Part shown: piece after piece, positions 34,455-46,086 of the stretch | Layout: each line of letters starts with the position of its first letter | How positions within the stretch are numbered: the stretch's first letter is position 1 | NCBI GenBank assembly: GCA_038049695.1 | Contig: CP142452.1 | Span: 92,511,501 to 92,575,500 of the forward strand | Direction: 5' to 3' | DNA from: Cinnamomum chago | Taxonomy: Eukaryota; Streptophyta; Magnoliopsida; Laurales; Lauraceae | Length of the DNA: 64,000 bases | Notes under the pieces: model-generated | The model's database searches: none | The model's input: the letters and a program-made list of their open reading frames with translations, nothing else | Told to the model about the DNA's origin: nothing | Program-made: the position numbers and the translations under genes

Positions 34455-34977
34455 CTATTTGAGTCAATTAGTCAAACACCCAAACTTTAGAATGCATTAT
34501 CTTAGAGCATTTCCAGGATTAGACTACCGTTAAATGATTTTAAGAAAAGGGTTTACTCACAGAATTCTGTCAGGGAATCCAAGTTCTCCAGCTATACCAC
34601 CATGCAAACGCTGATTTTCCAGCAAGAACCTGGTAGTAGGTTGCCCCCTTGTTACCCTGCGTCGAGGATCAAGCAAAGCCGCATGGCCTGCTGTATTATC
34701 TGGTAGGCTTCCTTCGCAAATGCTGTCTTGATGAGCACCAAAATTAATGAGTGAGTTAGGTTGACCAACCATCCAATCATCTTTTTTTGAAGCAACAACC
34801 TCTTCAAAAGCCTTCCGAAGAGCACGCATTGCCACATTGTACATATTTGAAGTTGTTGCACCTTCCGACGCATATTTCACAGCTTGACGACATAGATCAT
34901 CATATCGCAAGGACCGAGATTCTTGACAACCACCTTGTATTTCAATGTTGTGGTCATCAGGTACAACTCTAATCGTT

Positions 34978-35008
<31 letters not shown>

Positions 35009-36725
35009 TAGATGGAAGCAGCATGATATTTTTAACAGAAAAAACTCTTAATATGTGCCGGCAAGGTATTCCTGCATACTCAAACATCTGACAACTGCAA
35101 CTTGCTTTCACATCCATGACATCAAATGTAACACAGTAAACCGTCTTTCCAACCCCAAATTCTGCCACCCTGAATGTGATAATTGGTCCATCTTCCTTTA
35201 TAATATCTGCAATATGGCGCAAACTCTGAAATAATTGTTCCTGAAATTCTAGGAAAATTGCTGTTGTATAAATTTCTGCCACCTGGCTTTCCATAGGCAA
35301 TCCTGTCTTTGAAAGTGGTTTTGTGTTTCTTGTTTTGGAATCGTCTTCAAGTTCCTTTTCATGCTGGCTGTTTATGATTTTCTCCAACTGCTCAACAAAT
35401 TCTTGTAAGGGGGTATGTATCTTCAAATACCCACCAAAAAATGAGTTTATATTTTCACTTAGTTGGTCAACAGATATATTTGCAATGAAAGTATCCTGTA
35501 AGTACACCTGAACCCACTGTTCACGAGTCTTGTACAACGATTGAAGCCATTCATTATCCTTCAGTCCGTACTTATGAATGAATGACCACCAACGCGAATC
35601 AAACTCATCATTTAACTCAGTCATATTGATGCATTGGAAGAAATCCTTGATGAAGTCTTTATGCTCGCTATCTACATGACCCAGTCTATCATGGAATTCT
35701 CTTATAATGTGCCTCTTGCAAAAGCGGTAATTGGTTTTTGGAAAGACCTTTGCAATTGCTGCTCCTATAGCCGGATCATGCTCACCAACTATGGATATTG
35801 GATAGCGTCCAGACATGGCTTCTAGCCATGTACTAAATAACCAAACAAGTGAGGCCTCACTTTCATCCAGCAATAGCGCGCAACCAAACGAAATAGGTTG
35901 TTTATGGTGGTTTGCCCCTAAAAATGGAGCAAATGGCATTCCATATCGATTTGTCTTGTACGTGGTGTCAAAGATAACCACATCGCCAAAGTAATTGTAC
36001 GCCATCCTTGACCTTGCATCAATCCAGAAGAAATTGGTCATGCGATATTCATCATCTAAATGTACTGCATAAAAGAAGGAAGGATTCTTCACTTGCATTC
36101 CCTTGAAATAATCCAGTAAATACTGCGAATCTCTTCCAAGGGTCCTCTTCCTAAGGCTTGGAGTATAATTCGGATTTTTCACTGCATTAGATATACGCCT
36201 GCGTGCTCTAAGTAGAGGCAATTTTCTAGGCGTCTCCAACTCGTGATTATGTTCCTTCAAAAATCTGGTAACAGCCCACTTCCCAGATTCCGCCTTCCTC
36301 ACCTTAATCATTGCCTTGCAACCATTCCTAGTCTCCGCCCGCTTGCTCGGGTGCTTTTCCCTGCGGAAACCCTCTTTAGAACACACAAATTCAAGGGCAA
36401 TGGTGCTCCCATCCCGCATAGAGCGCCGCCTCAAATTCGAGCGGACGCTAAAGCCCACGCGCATGGCATAATCATAATAAAATGTCTTAACAGCATCCTC
36501 AGAATCAAACTCCATCCCAATACATGGTTCTCCATTCTCAGCTCCTTCAGGCTCCAATGGAGCCCTTTCTAGAGCCCTTTCATCAGGATTCTCTACAACT
36601 TCATCCATCTCACGGAGCGGCGCGTTCATGTCCACAGTCATACGACCTTCTCCACCACCACCACCACGTCCAGAGCCTAATTGAGGCTCCTTAGAAGCGG
36701 CGCTTCTGGTGATGCGAGGATCCAT
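34198..36725 (-). CDS. FRS: FAR1-RELATED SEQUENCE protein (FHY3/FAR1 family)
   Basis: Transcription factor derived from a MULE transposase; the family acts in the nucleus, with FHY3/FAR1 in phytochrome A signalling and other members in growth and flowering. Exons: 36725-34561, 34454-34376, 34245-34198; phases match (CT|G codon split) and give 763 aa. Domains: Asp/Pro-rich start; FAR1 DNA-binding zinc domain about 80-163 (FYYDYA..GFSVR, CSKEGF, NGCKAMI, HNHEL); MULE transposase domain about 218-340 (FDTTYKTNRYGMPFAPF; D253); SWIM finger C543-x-C545-x9-C555-x-H557. The second acidic site reads GEHD where most relatives have TDQD. The ATG at 36725 (MDPRITRSA) is preferred to one 51 bases upstream because an acceptor-like TTTCTTTAG lies between them. 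Which FRS clade it belongs to is not resolved. Confidence 0.93.
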
Positions 36726-37100
36726 TTTGCACTTCAGAAGAAGCAAAAGCCTAAAGAAAGCACTACTAATCAACACAAAGAAGTACTAACAAAGATGTTG
36801 TTCTGATGAATCATAATCACAAATTAATGAATGTGTATGTGTTAACAACCCTAGCAACAGCAACATATGAAGCAAGTGTACTCCAAAAAAAAAATTTTTT
36901 TTTGTTCAATATCAAATGAAACAAGATTGAGATTTGAAACCCTAAAAATTGGAAACCCTAGGATACAATTCTCATATGCAAGCACAGATTTTTCAGTGGA
37001 GGTCATATTTACAGTTATTCATTGAGTGGGCTAATAATGATTTCAAAGCTTTAACAGTTGAAAATGGGGGAAGAAGAAGCAGAAGGTGTCGTGCAGTACC
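36726..37100 (-). promoter_or_regulatory. FRS leader with probable 5' UTR intron and two telo-boxes
   Basis: Donor-like CCCAAG/GTACTG at 37099 and acceptor-like CTTTCTTTAG at 36752-36751 would remove about 349 bp and place a short leader before the ATG at 36725. The interval holds two telo-box motifs AAACCCTA on the plus strand (36937-36944 and 36953-36960). The first leader exon would extend right from 37100. Inferred from splice-site shape only. Confidence 0.45.
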
Positions 37101-37489
37101 TTGGGGGTTTGCGACGGACAGATCCGTATCAGTCGCGAGAAGAACCGAGTGTTTTGGGGTCTTTTTGAAAGAGAAGAGAAAGAGATGGATCCTTTTTCTA
37201 GTTCGCTACCGCCTCGACGGACAGAAGCGCGTCTTCTTGCAAATTTTCACCCCCCCGGACTTGGAGAGGAACGAAATGATACTCGAGCCGTGGACATGGT
37301 TAGCATCCTCGAGCGTAAATCCAAACTTGCTGCAGTCAAAATGTCAAATCAAATGCAGTAAAAGGTTAATATTACTTATTACAAATTATTTTTTTTAATA
37401 ATTTGAATTTTTAAGATAACATTGACGTATTTTTCTAAAATAAAAATCCTATAAATGTTGCAATATTTCAATAATAGCTTTTTTTTAAT

Positions 37490-37800
37490 GACGTGGTATC
37501 CTGTCGTCTTTAACAGAACGATGCTATTTCCCCAATGGCGCGCAATGAACCCACGCAAACAAACATAGGGTAAAACTAGGGTTATTTTCTGACTCAAAAT
37601 GTGAGCATCGAACTCACGCCTTATGACACTCCCACCAACTCCTGAGTGGATAATAGTATCCTGTTGTCTTTAATCCAACAATGGCGCTCATTGAACCCAC
37701 GCAAACAAACATAGGGTAAAACTAGGGTTAGTTTCTGACTCAAGATATGAGCATGGAAGTCACGCCTCATGACACTCCACTAACTCCTCAGTGGATAATT
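37490..37800 (-). repeat. Tandem pair of tRNA-like (SINE-type) repeats
   Basis: Two direct copies of about 150 bp (37492-37650 and 37655-37797). Shared parts: ATTGAACCCACGCAAACAAA / CATAGGGTAAAACTAGGGTT / TGACACTCC...AACTCCT.AGTGGATAA. Read on the minus strand they contain box A-like TGGTGGGAGTG and box B-like GAGTTCGATGC at SINE spacing, so they resemble short tRNA-derived retroposons; the tandem arrangement is unusual. Confidence 0.6.
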
Positions 37801-37893
37801 TAAAAAATAACGTTAATATGCTTGAAATTCATTTTGGGCAAACATTGGACAAATTTGGGGTTTTCTCTGGATGTTGATAAGAAATGGTACAAA

Positions 37894-38106
37894 AACCCCA
37901 AGGGGTTGGCACAATGGTCAGGACCACAGTTCATCTGTCTTTCAGAGCTAGAGGTCCTGGTATCCATCCCCGACTCCCCACTCTTTAGGAACCGAATGTT
38001 GAGTCCATTAGTGCTACCACCTAGGGGCCACAGGGGTCTTATCCGGCTTCTCTTTAGGCTTGGAGGGATATGCTAACCCAAAGGGTTGTTAGCAAAGAAT
38101 AAAAAA
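37894..38106 (+). mobile_element. tRNA-type SINE (family A)
   Basis: GGGGTTGGCACAATGGTCAG (box A region), AGAGCTAGAGGTCCTGGTAT (box B region), then CCCACTCTTTAGGAACCGAA, TTATCCGGCTTCTC and AACCCAAAGGGTTGTTAGCA with an A-rich end. Copies on the minus strand lie at 59383 and 63150. Confidence 0.7.
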
Positions 38107-39516
38107 ATGTTACAGAAGATGGATGGTTTTTATTAAAGATGTCTTACTTCCTTTAGATTAGGTGGTTTCATCACATGATGTGTACTAGCAGTTATTTTGT
38201 GCCGTTTGTATTTCAGAGTTTGCCTACCCGATTAGAATTATTATGATGGGCTAAACAAATTGTATTAAGTGAATTCAACATTATAAATTCATTATTTTAT
38301 ATACCATGTTTTGATTAGGGCTGCAAATCAGTATTTAATTATCAAATTATTTAAAATCTTCTATTCGAAATCAAGCTAGTATGGAATTATGAGAACTCGA
38401 AAGGCAAAAAATGACTCTTTTTTTATGTGAACTAGTATTTAGAATTTTGTGCAATTTAGTAATCAAATAGAGCATTTGGAATGCTTCAAGGACATAATTT
38501 GAAACATTGAAAGAAATAATATCCAACATCCTGGGCACCTCTCCAACAGTATACCACTAATTAAACAAGCATTAAATCTCATTGAGTCTTTCCACTGTGA
38601 CTTACCCATGATTGGCATATATAACGTCGAGGCTAGCTCCACAGACGAGTTCCCATGATATCATATGTGGACGGTCACAACCCCCTTAAAATTCATACAT
38701 ATATAGGTAAAAATTTTATTCATGTCATATCATTTAAATTTTAAGTTTCAGATACTTTACATTATTTGATTGGTACTTTGTTTACATAACAATTTTATTT
38801 TTCTTATCACATGAAAAAAAATAGAGTTTTTTAGTGCATTCTACAAGAGCTCCAATCACACATTGAAAGAAATATGAGAAGTTAATATTTCTGACAATGA
38901 AAGATTGTAAGATAATAAGTATAGAGGTTTTCTAGCTAAATTGACCTCAGAGAAACACTTGTAAACAGGAAAGGTGGTGAAGTGCTTAGGTAATTGTCTT
39001 GGTTGGGGAAAAACCATGAGTACTTTGATTTTTGTGACTAATTACATCAGATCAGCCAAGGGGAATGTTATTGTTTCTGTTAGTAAACCTCAATCCTTCA
39101 CCATCCTTCACCATCTTCAACAAAATTATTAAAAGTGAACTTCAAAAGGGCTGGGCAGTGTCTATTCATAGTGGATGGCACAAATAGAAGTGTTCTTGCC
39201 AGTTCAAAATCAGGGTCAGAACTAATGGGTAATTCACTAGGTTGGGTTGACTTGGGTCTTCCAGGTAGCTGGAAATTATTATGGGTACTATGATTTAATT
39301 AAAAAGGTATACAAAATACCTGGTTTCACTCCTTCCAGGGTATGATCAGGAAGGTATATTACTAGAAAGCATATTATTGCCTGATCGCCTAGGATTTGAG
39401 CAGGTCAAGCTGCCTTGGGCGAGTTCATATTCAATCAGCTGGTTTTTCTAATCAAGTCTCCATTTGGCTACATGTAGCTTCACATAAATGTATACGTTGT
39501 ATTACATGATAATATG
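38107..39516. other. Intergenic, no gene seen
   Basis: AT-rich, no coding or RNA gene recognised. 39107-39120 holds a small tandem CCATCCTTCACCATC-type repeat. Confidence 0.55.
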
Positions 39517-39834
39517 TAGGGGTGCTCATGGCCTGGGCTTGGATATGTAATTAGGGTCTGATTAATAATTGGGCCGTGCTTGGATTAAGTGATGGAAAGC
39601 CCATAGCCTGGCACGGCCCGGGTTGTGTAAGAAATGCATGTAATTTAATTTAATTCGTGCTCTAATGCCTACAAAAGTGATGAATAGCCCAGTTCAGCCT
39701 GGCTTGATTGATTAAATGGGCTGGATCGGGCCAAACTTTTATGGCCCGTGTCGGGCTTCGGCCAGGCCTGGGCTAGTGTTTCTAAAGCCGGGCCGGACCT
39801 GGATATTCCTTTGCCTGACCCATGAACACCCCTA
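39517..39834. mobile_element. hAT-like non-autonomous element, 318 bp
   Basis: Terminal inverted repeat TAGGGGTGCTCATGG / CCATGAACACCCCTA, flanked by ATAATATG on the left and ATAATATT on the right (7 of 8 match). The interior is rich in GGGCC motifs. No coding capacity. Confidence 0.75.
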
Positions 39835-42039
39835 ATAATATTATGGTGCATTTTTTTTTTCCAAGTACATGGTGAAATGAAAGTACATTTTAATCGTTCC
39901 AGACTTCTATATCTGTTGTTTGAGCAAAAGAAAGAGAAACATCAAATAGGCACCACATGATGGGACAAAATAAGGGCAGGAAATGTATCTTAATAAAAAT
40001 AAAAACATTCAAACATCTCTACTTTTTGTATCTTTGAAAATAAAGTACATTCTCATTGAAATACAGGTATCTGAACACAGCCCAAGGTTACCGTGCTAAG
40101 TGATAGCACCACAAAGGACAGCTGAGTCCATTTTTTTCTTAAAATCTCCATGGATACCTGAGTTTATTGTGTCAAACTGTGCTTAAATATGCAATTGTAT
40201 GATCAACTTTATAGCCGCAGGCCCACAATAACTAATTTGCAGTTTACTTGACCATCATAATCCATGTCATATACATCGTTGGATTGGATACTTCATGCAC
40301 GCACCCACACCTTCATGGCATACAGCATTTAGCTTATGCGAGGTCAGCTTATGCTCTCCATTTCTTTATTTGATCATAATATTATTGTGTTGATCGTGAT
40401 TGAATTATTTGTGTTGTCGATAATTTCTCCTAAACCTGTTCTTTCTTTCTTTTGTTTCTCTCTTATTACAATCAATTTTCAACAAATGAAGATTAACCTT
40501 GGCAAATCCAAATTGAAACAAATTGTAAAATATTGTCAAACATGATTATGATGATTTTGTTTATTGGAAGCAACTATGATAGAATGTTGCCAAACAAGTT
40601 TCGTACAATTCATTTCTAGAATAGAGTCATTCTCAGCATGATTCATTTCAGAATAAAAATATTTTGAGCACGAGAATGATGTCAAACGGGCCCATATGTG
40701 CCCATTCTAGGATGCTATTTTGGACTGTGGTGTGGCCTGGGTGTGATTTTAATTAGTTGTGACAACCAAATGAGTTGGGCCAAGGCTTTGGTGTCTAGCT
40801 ATTTGTGCTGGCTACCAATCTCTATTCTCTGTATATTTATGACCTTCATGCAGGTGGTGAAGCATTGGGGAAGCTTTTTGGATCGAATGTGGCATATTAA
40901 CACTACCAACATTCGAGACCAGTGGATCCCAAGGGTAATTTCTATTCCTTTCTCCATTCCTGTAATTTGATTGGTGCTTCTGCCTAACAACAACTGACAA
41001 GCATGTAAGATGCAGGGGATGATTTCTCTCTTCCTCTTCTTCTAATACAAGCCTAGAGGGAGATAACCATTGACATTATAATGGGGAGGCATTTGTAACA
41101 GTTGAGCACAATATATTGGATAAATGGGGAACCATCCATTTCAGTTTCTTCATTGAAGTTGCCAATGGGAAGGGAGAAAACGCTGGGAGGGAGCCAAAAG
41201 AGGAAACTGTGTGTTAAGTTGCACTTTTCCTTCCTATTTATTTACATGAGAGAAGCAAGGGTCAAACCCTGAATAAAGTTATAAAGAGGCTGGTGTTAAA
41301 GTAAAACTGTAAAAGGCACTACTGGTAAAAATTATACTTTTCTCAAATTATTACACTATTTTGAGTAATTTAATTTCTAGAGATTCTAAGATTTTGTACT
41401 TCTACATGTGGTTAAAAATGAAGACTCAAAGGTAATTATCCAAAAATGACCATAAAATAACCCCCCATTTAATGAAAATTGAATTAAAGAAAATATGAAA
41501 ATGCATGTCCAACTATCACTCTAATAATTCAAATCTTAGAAAAGTTAAAGATCCTTCTACATCACTACCTTAATCCTTCATCAATCCCTCACCTCATCCT
41601 TCACCCCTATCTCCACTTTTTTAAGAACACTCCTAACTCATTAATAATCTTTGTGGAGCTCATTAATTGACCCATGATTTTGTTTTTCCAATTCCTATAT
41701 AGTCTATGCAAACAAAGAAGCCCTAAAATGGTTGGGGTCCATTTCATGTCATCATGTAATGTGACAGTGGGCACCACCATTGAGTCTAACACGTCATGTG
41801 ATAGACCCAGCCCTTTTTTTTTTTTGCCTGATCATGCCTTGTATTTTCATCCTATGACATCCTCATGCAACAGTTTTTCTCTATTTCCACTTCCACCTCA
41901 TTACCCATGCATGGATCGTAGAGGAAATCAAAATACCGTAAAGGTTGCGTCAATCTAACATTTTCCAAGTTCACCATACGAAATGAGGTTCTTATTTCTC
42001 ACTTCACCGGAGTGCACAAACACAACGTACCCCAAGCCT
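39835..42039. other. Intergenic, no gene seen
   Basis: No protein similarity or splice-supported frame recognised. A T-run of about 16 lies at 41811-41826. Confidence 0.55.
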
Positions 42040-42142
42040 TATTAGTCTGTCTTAATAGTCCGTAGTGTGGTAGTGCAGTTTCGAACCTATAGCCTCCGTT
42101 TGCAAACCGTAGTCTTAGGCTAATTGAGCGACCCCTTGGAAT
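42040..42142 (-). mobile_element. SINE fragment (family B)
   Basis: Minus-strand reading AATTCCAAGGGGTCGCTCAA, TTAGCCTAAGACTACGGTTT, GCAAACGGAGGCTATAGGTT, CGAAACTGCACTACCACACT. The 3' body is truncated. It abuts the degenerate MITE at 42147. Confidence 0.6.
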
Positions 42143-42146
42143 TATA

Positions 42147-42266
42147 CTTAGATACTTGAATAGGCAACATATCATATCTTATTCCATACTTCCACTTAAA
42201 ATCAGTACCCCTGCTCTAACCACGGCACGTCCCCTGACATATCTATGCCATATCTAGGCATCATAG
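42147..42266. mobile_element. Degenerate copy of the CTATGATGCAC hAT-like MITE
   Basis: AGATACTTGAATAGGCAACA ... ATCTAGGCATCATAG aligns with the 29008 copy, with the left terminus lost. Confidence 0.6.
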
Positions 42267-42786
42267 CTTATAATGCTTCACATGTCTTTGGAGAGTACTA
42301 GAATTGTAGCTCAAACCATATGAAGATTATCCCTATAAAATTCTTTGATTCAATGCTCTCTTTGTTTACTTTATATCAAAACGATGAGATGGCAGGTGTT
42401 TCACGTTCCTTGCTTTGATTCAATCCTCTGTTTTATCTGGTGTTTACAAATTACACGTTGTAAACTACTAGTTTCTCCATTTCTCAATGGCTTCCAACTT
42501 AATTAAAACAAGCAAAAAAACAAACTATAGCATAAAATGCAGACCACACCACCAATCAGAAAAGATGTCTAACCACTCAGTCCACTCAATATGAAACTTC
42601 ATTAAGATTAACATCACAAGTCATTTATCCATCATGCAACCAGAACTTCTTACCTGAGTCCTGCGAATTCCTTAATATTAACATAACATTGGGATTGGGC
42701 TCCCCATGATAGTCAAACATTTCATTTCTAAGATTTCATAGCTCTCTCAACCAGAACAGTAGGCCTATAAATAGTTTTGCTTTGGG

Positions 42787-43086
42787 TAGGGTTGCTCATG
42801 GGCCAGGCCAGCTGGAGTCTGAACCTAGCTCAGCCTGCTTAGGGCTGGATCTGGGTTTGTGTTCTTAGGCATGTGGGCTGGACCTGCAGTAATCTTTAGT
42901 CTTGACAGTTAAATGCTTTGGGCCTGCACTTATATTTGTAAAGGCCCTCCTTGGCCTTACAAATTTAATACATCACAGCACTGATTTTCAGGGCTATGGA
43001 CTGGATCCAGGCCTTAATTAATAGTCTGCCTGCTAACTAATTGACAGGGCTTGAACAAGTTTCAGCCTTGCCCATGAACACTGCTA
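42787..43086. mobile_element. hAT-like non-autonomous element, 300 bp
   Basis: Starts TAGGGTTGCTCATGGGCC and ends GCCCATGAACACTGCTA. The 8-mers GCTTTGGG and TGTTTAGG flank it (6 of 8 match). Related to 39517-39834 in ends and GGCC-rich interior. Confidence 0.6.
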
Positions 43087-44149
43087 TGTTTAGGTCCATA
43101 GTTATATTATGATCAACTTATAAAAATCTCAAAATTGTACTTTAAAATCTATTATTATGAAAATATCTAGATAAAAATTAAATGAGTCTAATCTCAGACC
43201 TGGTACACTACTGAAATCTTGCATTATACCAGGGAGCATGGGAGAGGGAGGGAGATTTTGGAGCTCATAGACATATAGGCAGTTGCCAGTAGAAGTGGTC
43301 CCCTGAAAATCTAATTTGAGGAACATGTTATTCCATGATTGCAAAAAAATGCATGGGACACAACATGTACAAAGCTAACATAAATTCATCTCAACCAACC
43401 ACCGCGCCCCCACCTTTCATCGAACTCGTGTTATGTGTTGAATATGCAAGGTATCTCATGTGCGTGGAATGTACACATTGAAAGTGGATGTCATACCACA
43501 TGCAAAATTAAATAGCAGAGCCATGATTTAATCTATTTCCATCAAGTGTATTTCTGTTTCGAATGCCCATGTAGCTCCAGTCACTTACCAGGTCATCAAG
43601 GATCCGACTAAAAAAAAAAAAAAAGATGGATCCTCTTTTGAGACTCAATTGATAATGGAGTCTGAGTCCAGATTTACAGCTCGGAGTTGGTTCATTATCA
43701 TGTCAGATCTGGTTCCTGATACATGTGCCATGAGTGTATAGTTTGTATATACTACATGTTGTATACTAGCTATATTACAAATAATGCATATGGTAAATAT
43801 TATATTTAGGATTCATAATTACATTAATAATAGTACAATACAATGAAATTTATTATATATAATAAAATTATATAAACATAATAAGTGCTTGGGTTATTGG
43901 AGTTGGGCCTGGGCCCAACTACATGGAACACTGACCTAAACCGAACTTGATCCTTGTATGTCCGTAGGCCCAACTCAGTCTCACGAGACCGACCCAACTC
44001 AATATACTCTCAAAATATGAATTCGACCCAATTTGAATATTTATAAGTTATGCCATCTGAGATCAAAATCTTGGTTGAGTCAGGTTAACACACACACATA
44101 ATAGCTTAAGGTATATTACTACACTATGACTAGTATATGATATGAGAAA

Positions 44150-44285
44150 CAACCCCAAGGGGTAACTAAGTTGGCCTAAAACAACGGTTTGCACCTGGAG
44201 GTTGTAGGTTTGAAACTGAACTATCACAGTTGGGCTACATGAGAGTTTACTTGGATTCCCTCTGGGCCCAGAGAGATTAATAATG
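44150..44285 (+). mobile_element. tRNA-type SINE (family B)
   Basis: AACCCCAAGGGGTAACTAAG, TTGGCCTAAAACAACGGTTT, GGAGGTTGTAGGTTTGAAAC (box B-like), then CACAGTTGGGCTACATGAGA and CTCTGGGCCCAGAGAGATTA. Confidence 0.65.
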
Positions 44286-45163
44286 ATATGAGAAACAATC
44301 TTATGCTGTTATTAGTATGATCTAGATGACTTTAGACCATCTTATCTAACACGTAGAGAAGTGGTAGAAAAAAAAAAGTTAGTGTAGAAACTTTTCACAG
44401 CTAGAAAGTTACATTTTCAATCATCTTGGACATGGTTTTAATGTTCGGTATTGGCTATTAAGAGCAGATGAATGATATATTGCGCCATGAACGACATGAA
44501 GGTTGTTAACTTAACAGTTTTAAATCTCATTAAATATTCAGTATAAATGTCTTCTAGGATGTTTTGCTTTAGTAGTTGATAGCCCAATAAAATGGAATAC
44601 ATGCACATGCCTTATAAAGGACCAGCAGGCCCACCACCTTCTAGGAACGTGGGGCCCACCTGCCCACCTTCTTCATTAGAGGCGTGTGGGCCCACTTGAT
44701 GCCTTGTCTATTGGGCTAGTTTGAGGCAACAGGTGTCCCATTCTACAGATGCCTTGCATAGGACCATTTCTCCATTTCCTAACACATTTTTGGCTTCCAA
44801 CATAGAAAGGGGAAAGAGCACAAGGAAAGAAAAAGGGCATCTCCCTGTAATCCATGACAACAGACAAGGGGAGAATCCAATATCAAATTATGAATAATTG
44901 GTAGCATTAGCACCTTACTATAGTTCATTAATTACCAAAAAAAAAAAAAAAACTAGCTATAGTTTGAGGTTAGGCTAATCAACAATTAGTGTGCATTCAT
45001 TAAAAAATATTCCATGCTAATGAAGCCATGAGACTTCCCATGCTGCTACCTACTTTTGACCCATGTGGGGGCTCACATCTTTTTAATCCCCACCCTTTAG
45101 TGGCAATCTCTCTAATTTTTTTTTCTGTGGGAGTGATATACAACATTGAATTAATCAATGTAC

Positions 45164-45166
<3 letters not shown>

Positions 45167-45195
<29 letters not shown>
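45167..45195 (+). repeat. (GA)n microsatellite
   Basis: About 14 GA/AG dinucleotide units in a row. Confidence 0.9.
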
Positions 45196-45863
45196 TTTAA
45201 GTCAATCTTTATTCCTTCAAATGACTGACGTGAAATTTGGAAAAAGGCCTAATAACCAAAGGGCATGTGAAATGAATGGCTTAGATCAAGAAAAGTACGA
45301 TGAAATAGGTCATCCGTAAGTGGCAACATTCATTACATCATTGCTCATCAGTATGGGATTATATCACTTAAAAAAATGCCTCTCTTTGTTTGACTTAGTT
45401 AAGCAATCATTAGGGGTCTAAGTAATGGAGCTTTAGTTATGATTAGGGTTGAAGATAAGCAGGTCAACCACTACATCAAAATCCATCAAGTAGAGAAAAG
45501 CAGAGGGTGACCATCAATATAACAAGCAAGTGGAAATCGACAAATAGAAGCTGTGGGGACTAGCCATATAATAACAAATATCTCCTTGCTATAAATGGGC
45601 CCTTAGATTCCAATATGTATGATTGATTTCACTTCAAAACCATTTCAATATTTCAACTAATCCTTCTTGTTTTATCCAAATTCTTCTTCCTAATCAATAA
45701 CATGGATTGTCTTTCCATGACAAAGTAAGTGGAGAATACGCGCTTGTTGCTGGCATCTTAACTTAAAAATAGACATGTTATGGGTTGAAATTGTGTGTGG
45801 CAAGACCTGATTAGTTGACCCATCCAACCCACCGACCTAATCCACATTCAAACCGCACCATAC

Positions 45864-45905
45864 ATCATCAAAGCCTTGTCCCAACTATTTTTGGGTCGGC
45901 TAAAT
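45864..45905 (-). mobile_element. RTE LINE 3'-end fragment
   Basis: AAAGCCTTGTCCCAACTATT followed by TTTGGGTCGGCTAAATTCA is the complement of the RTE 3' terminus seen at about 14995-15035. Only about 40 bp are present. Confidence 0.55.
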
Positions 45906-46086
45906 TCACACCATATATGCATCTGAAAATCTTGATTTAGAGAATAAACGGATCAGGCATACTATAACCTCAAGAGGTCTTACTTCTATAGAAACCTGAT
46001 TAAGGTGGATCCACTTCCCAGGAAAATGTTCTACTACTTTTCGTTTACAGATCAGGTGGGTCAAATTAAGTTCAGACTTGAGAGTG

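Noticed and set aside
36949-37398. 149-codon plus-strand open frame opposite the FRS leader
   Set aside because: No domain; better explained as the reverse of the FRS leader and promoter.
37894-38106. Possible true tRNA gene from the box A/box B-like sequence
   Set aside because: No cloverleaf could be drawn, and related copies with an A-rich end exist at 59383 and 63150; it is a SINE.
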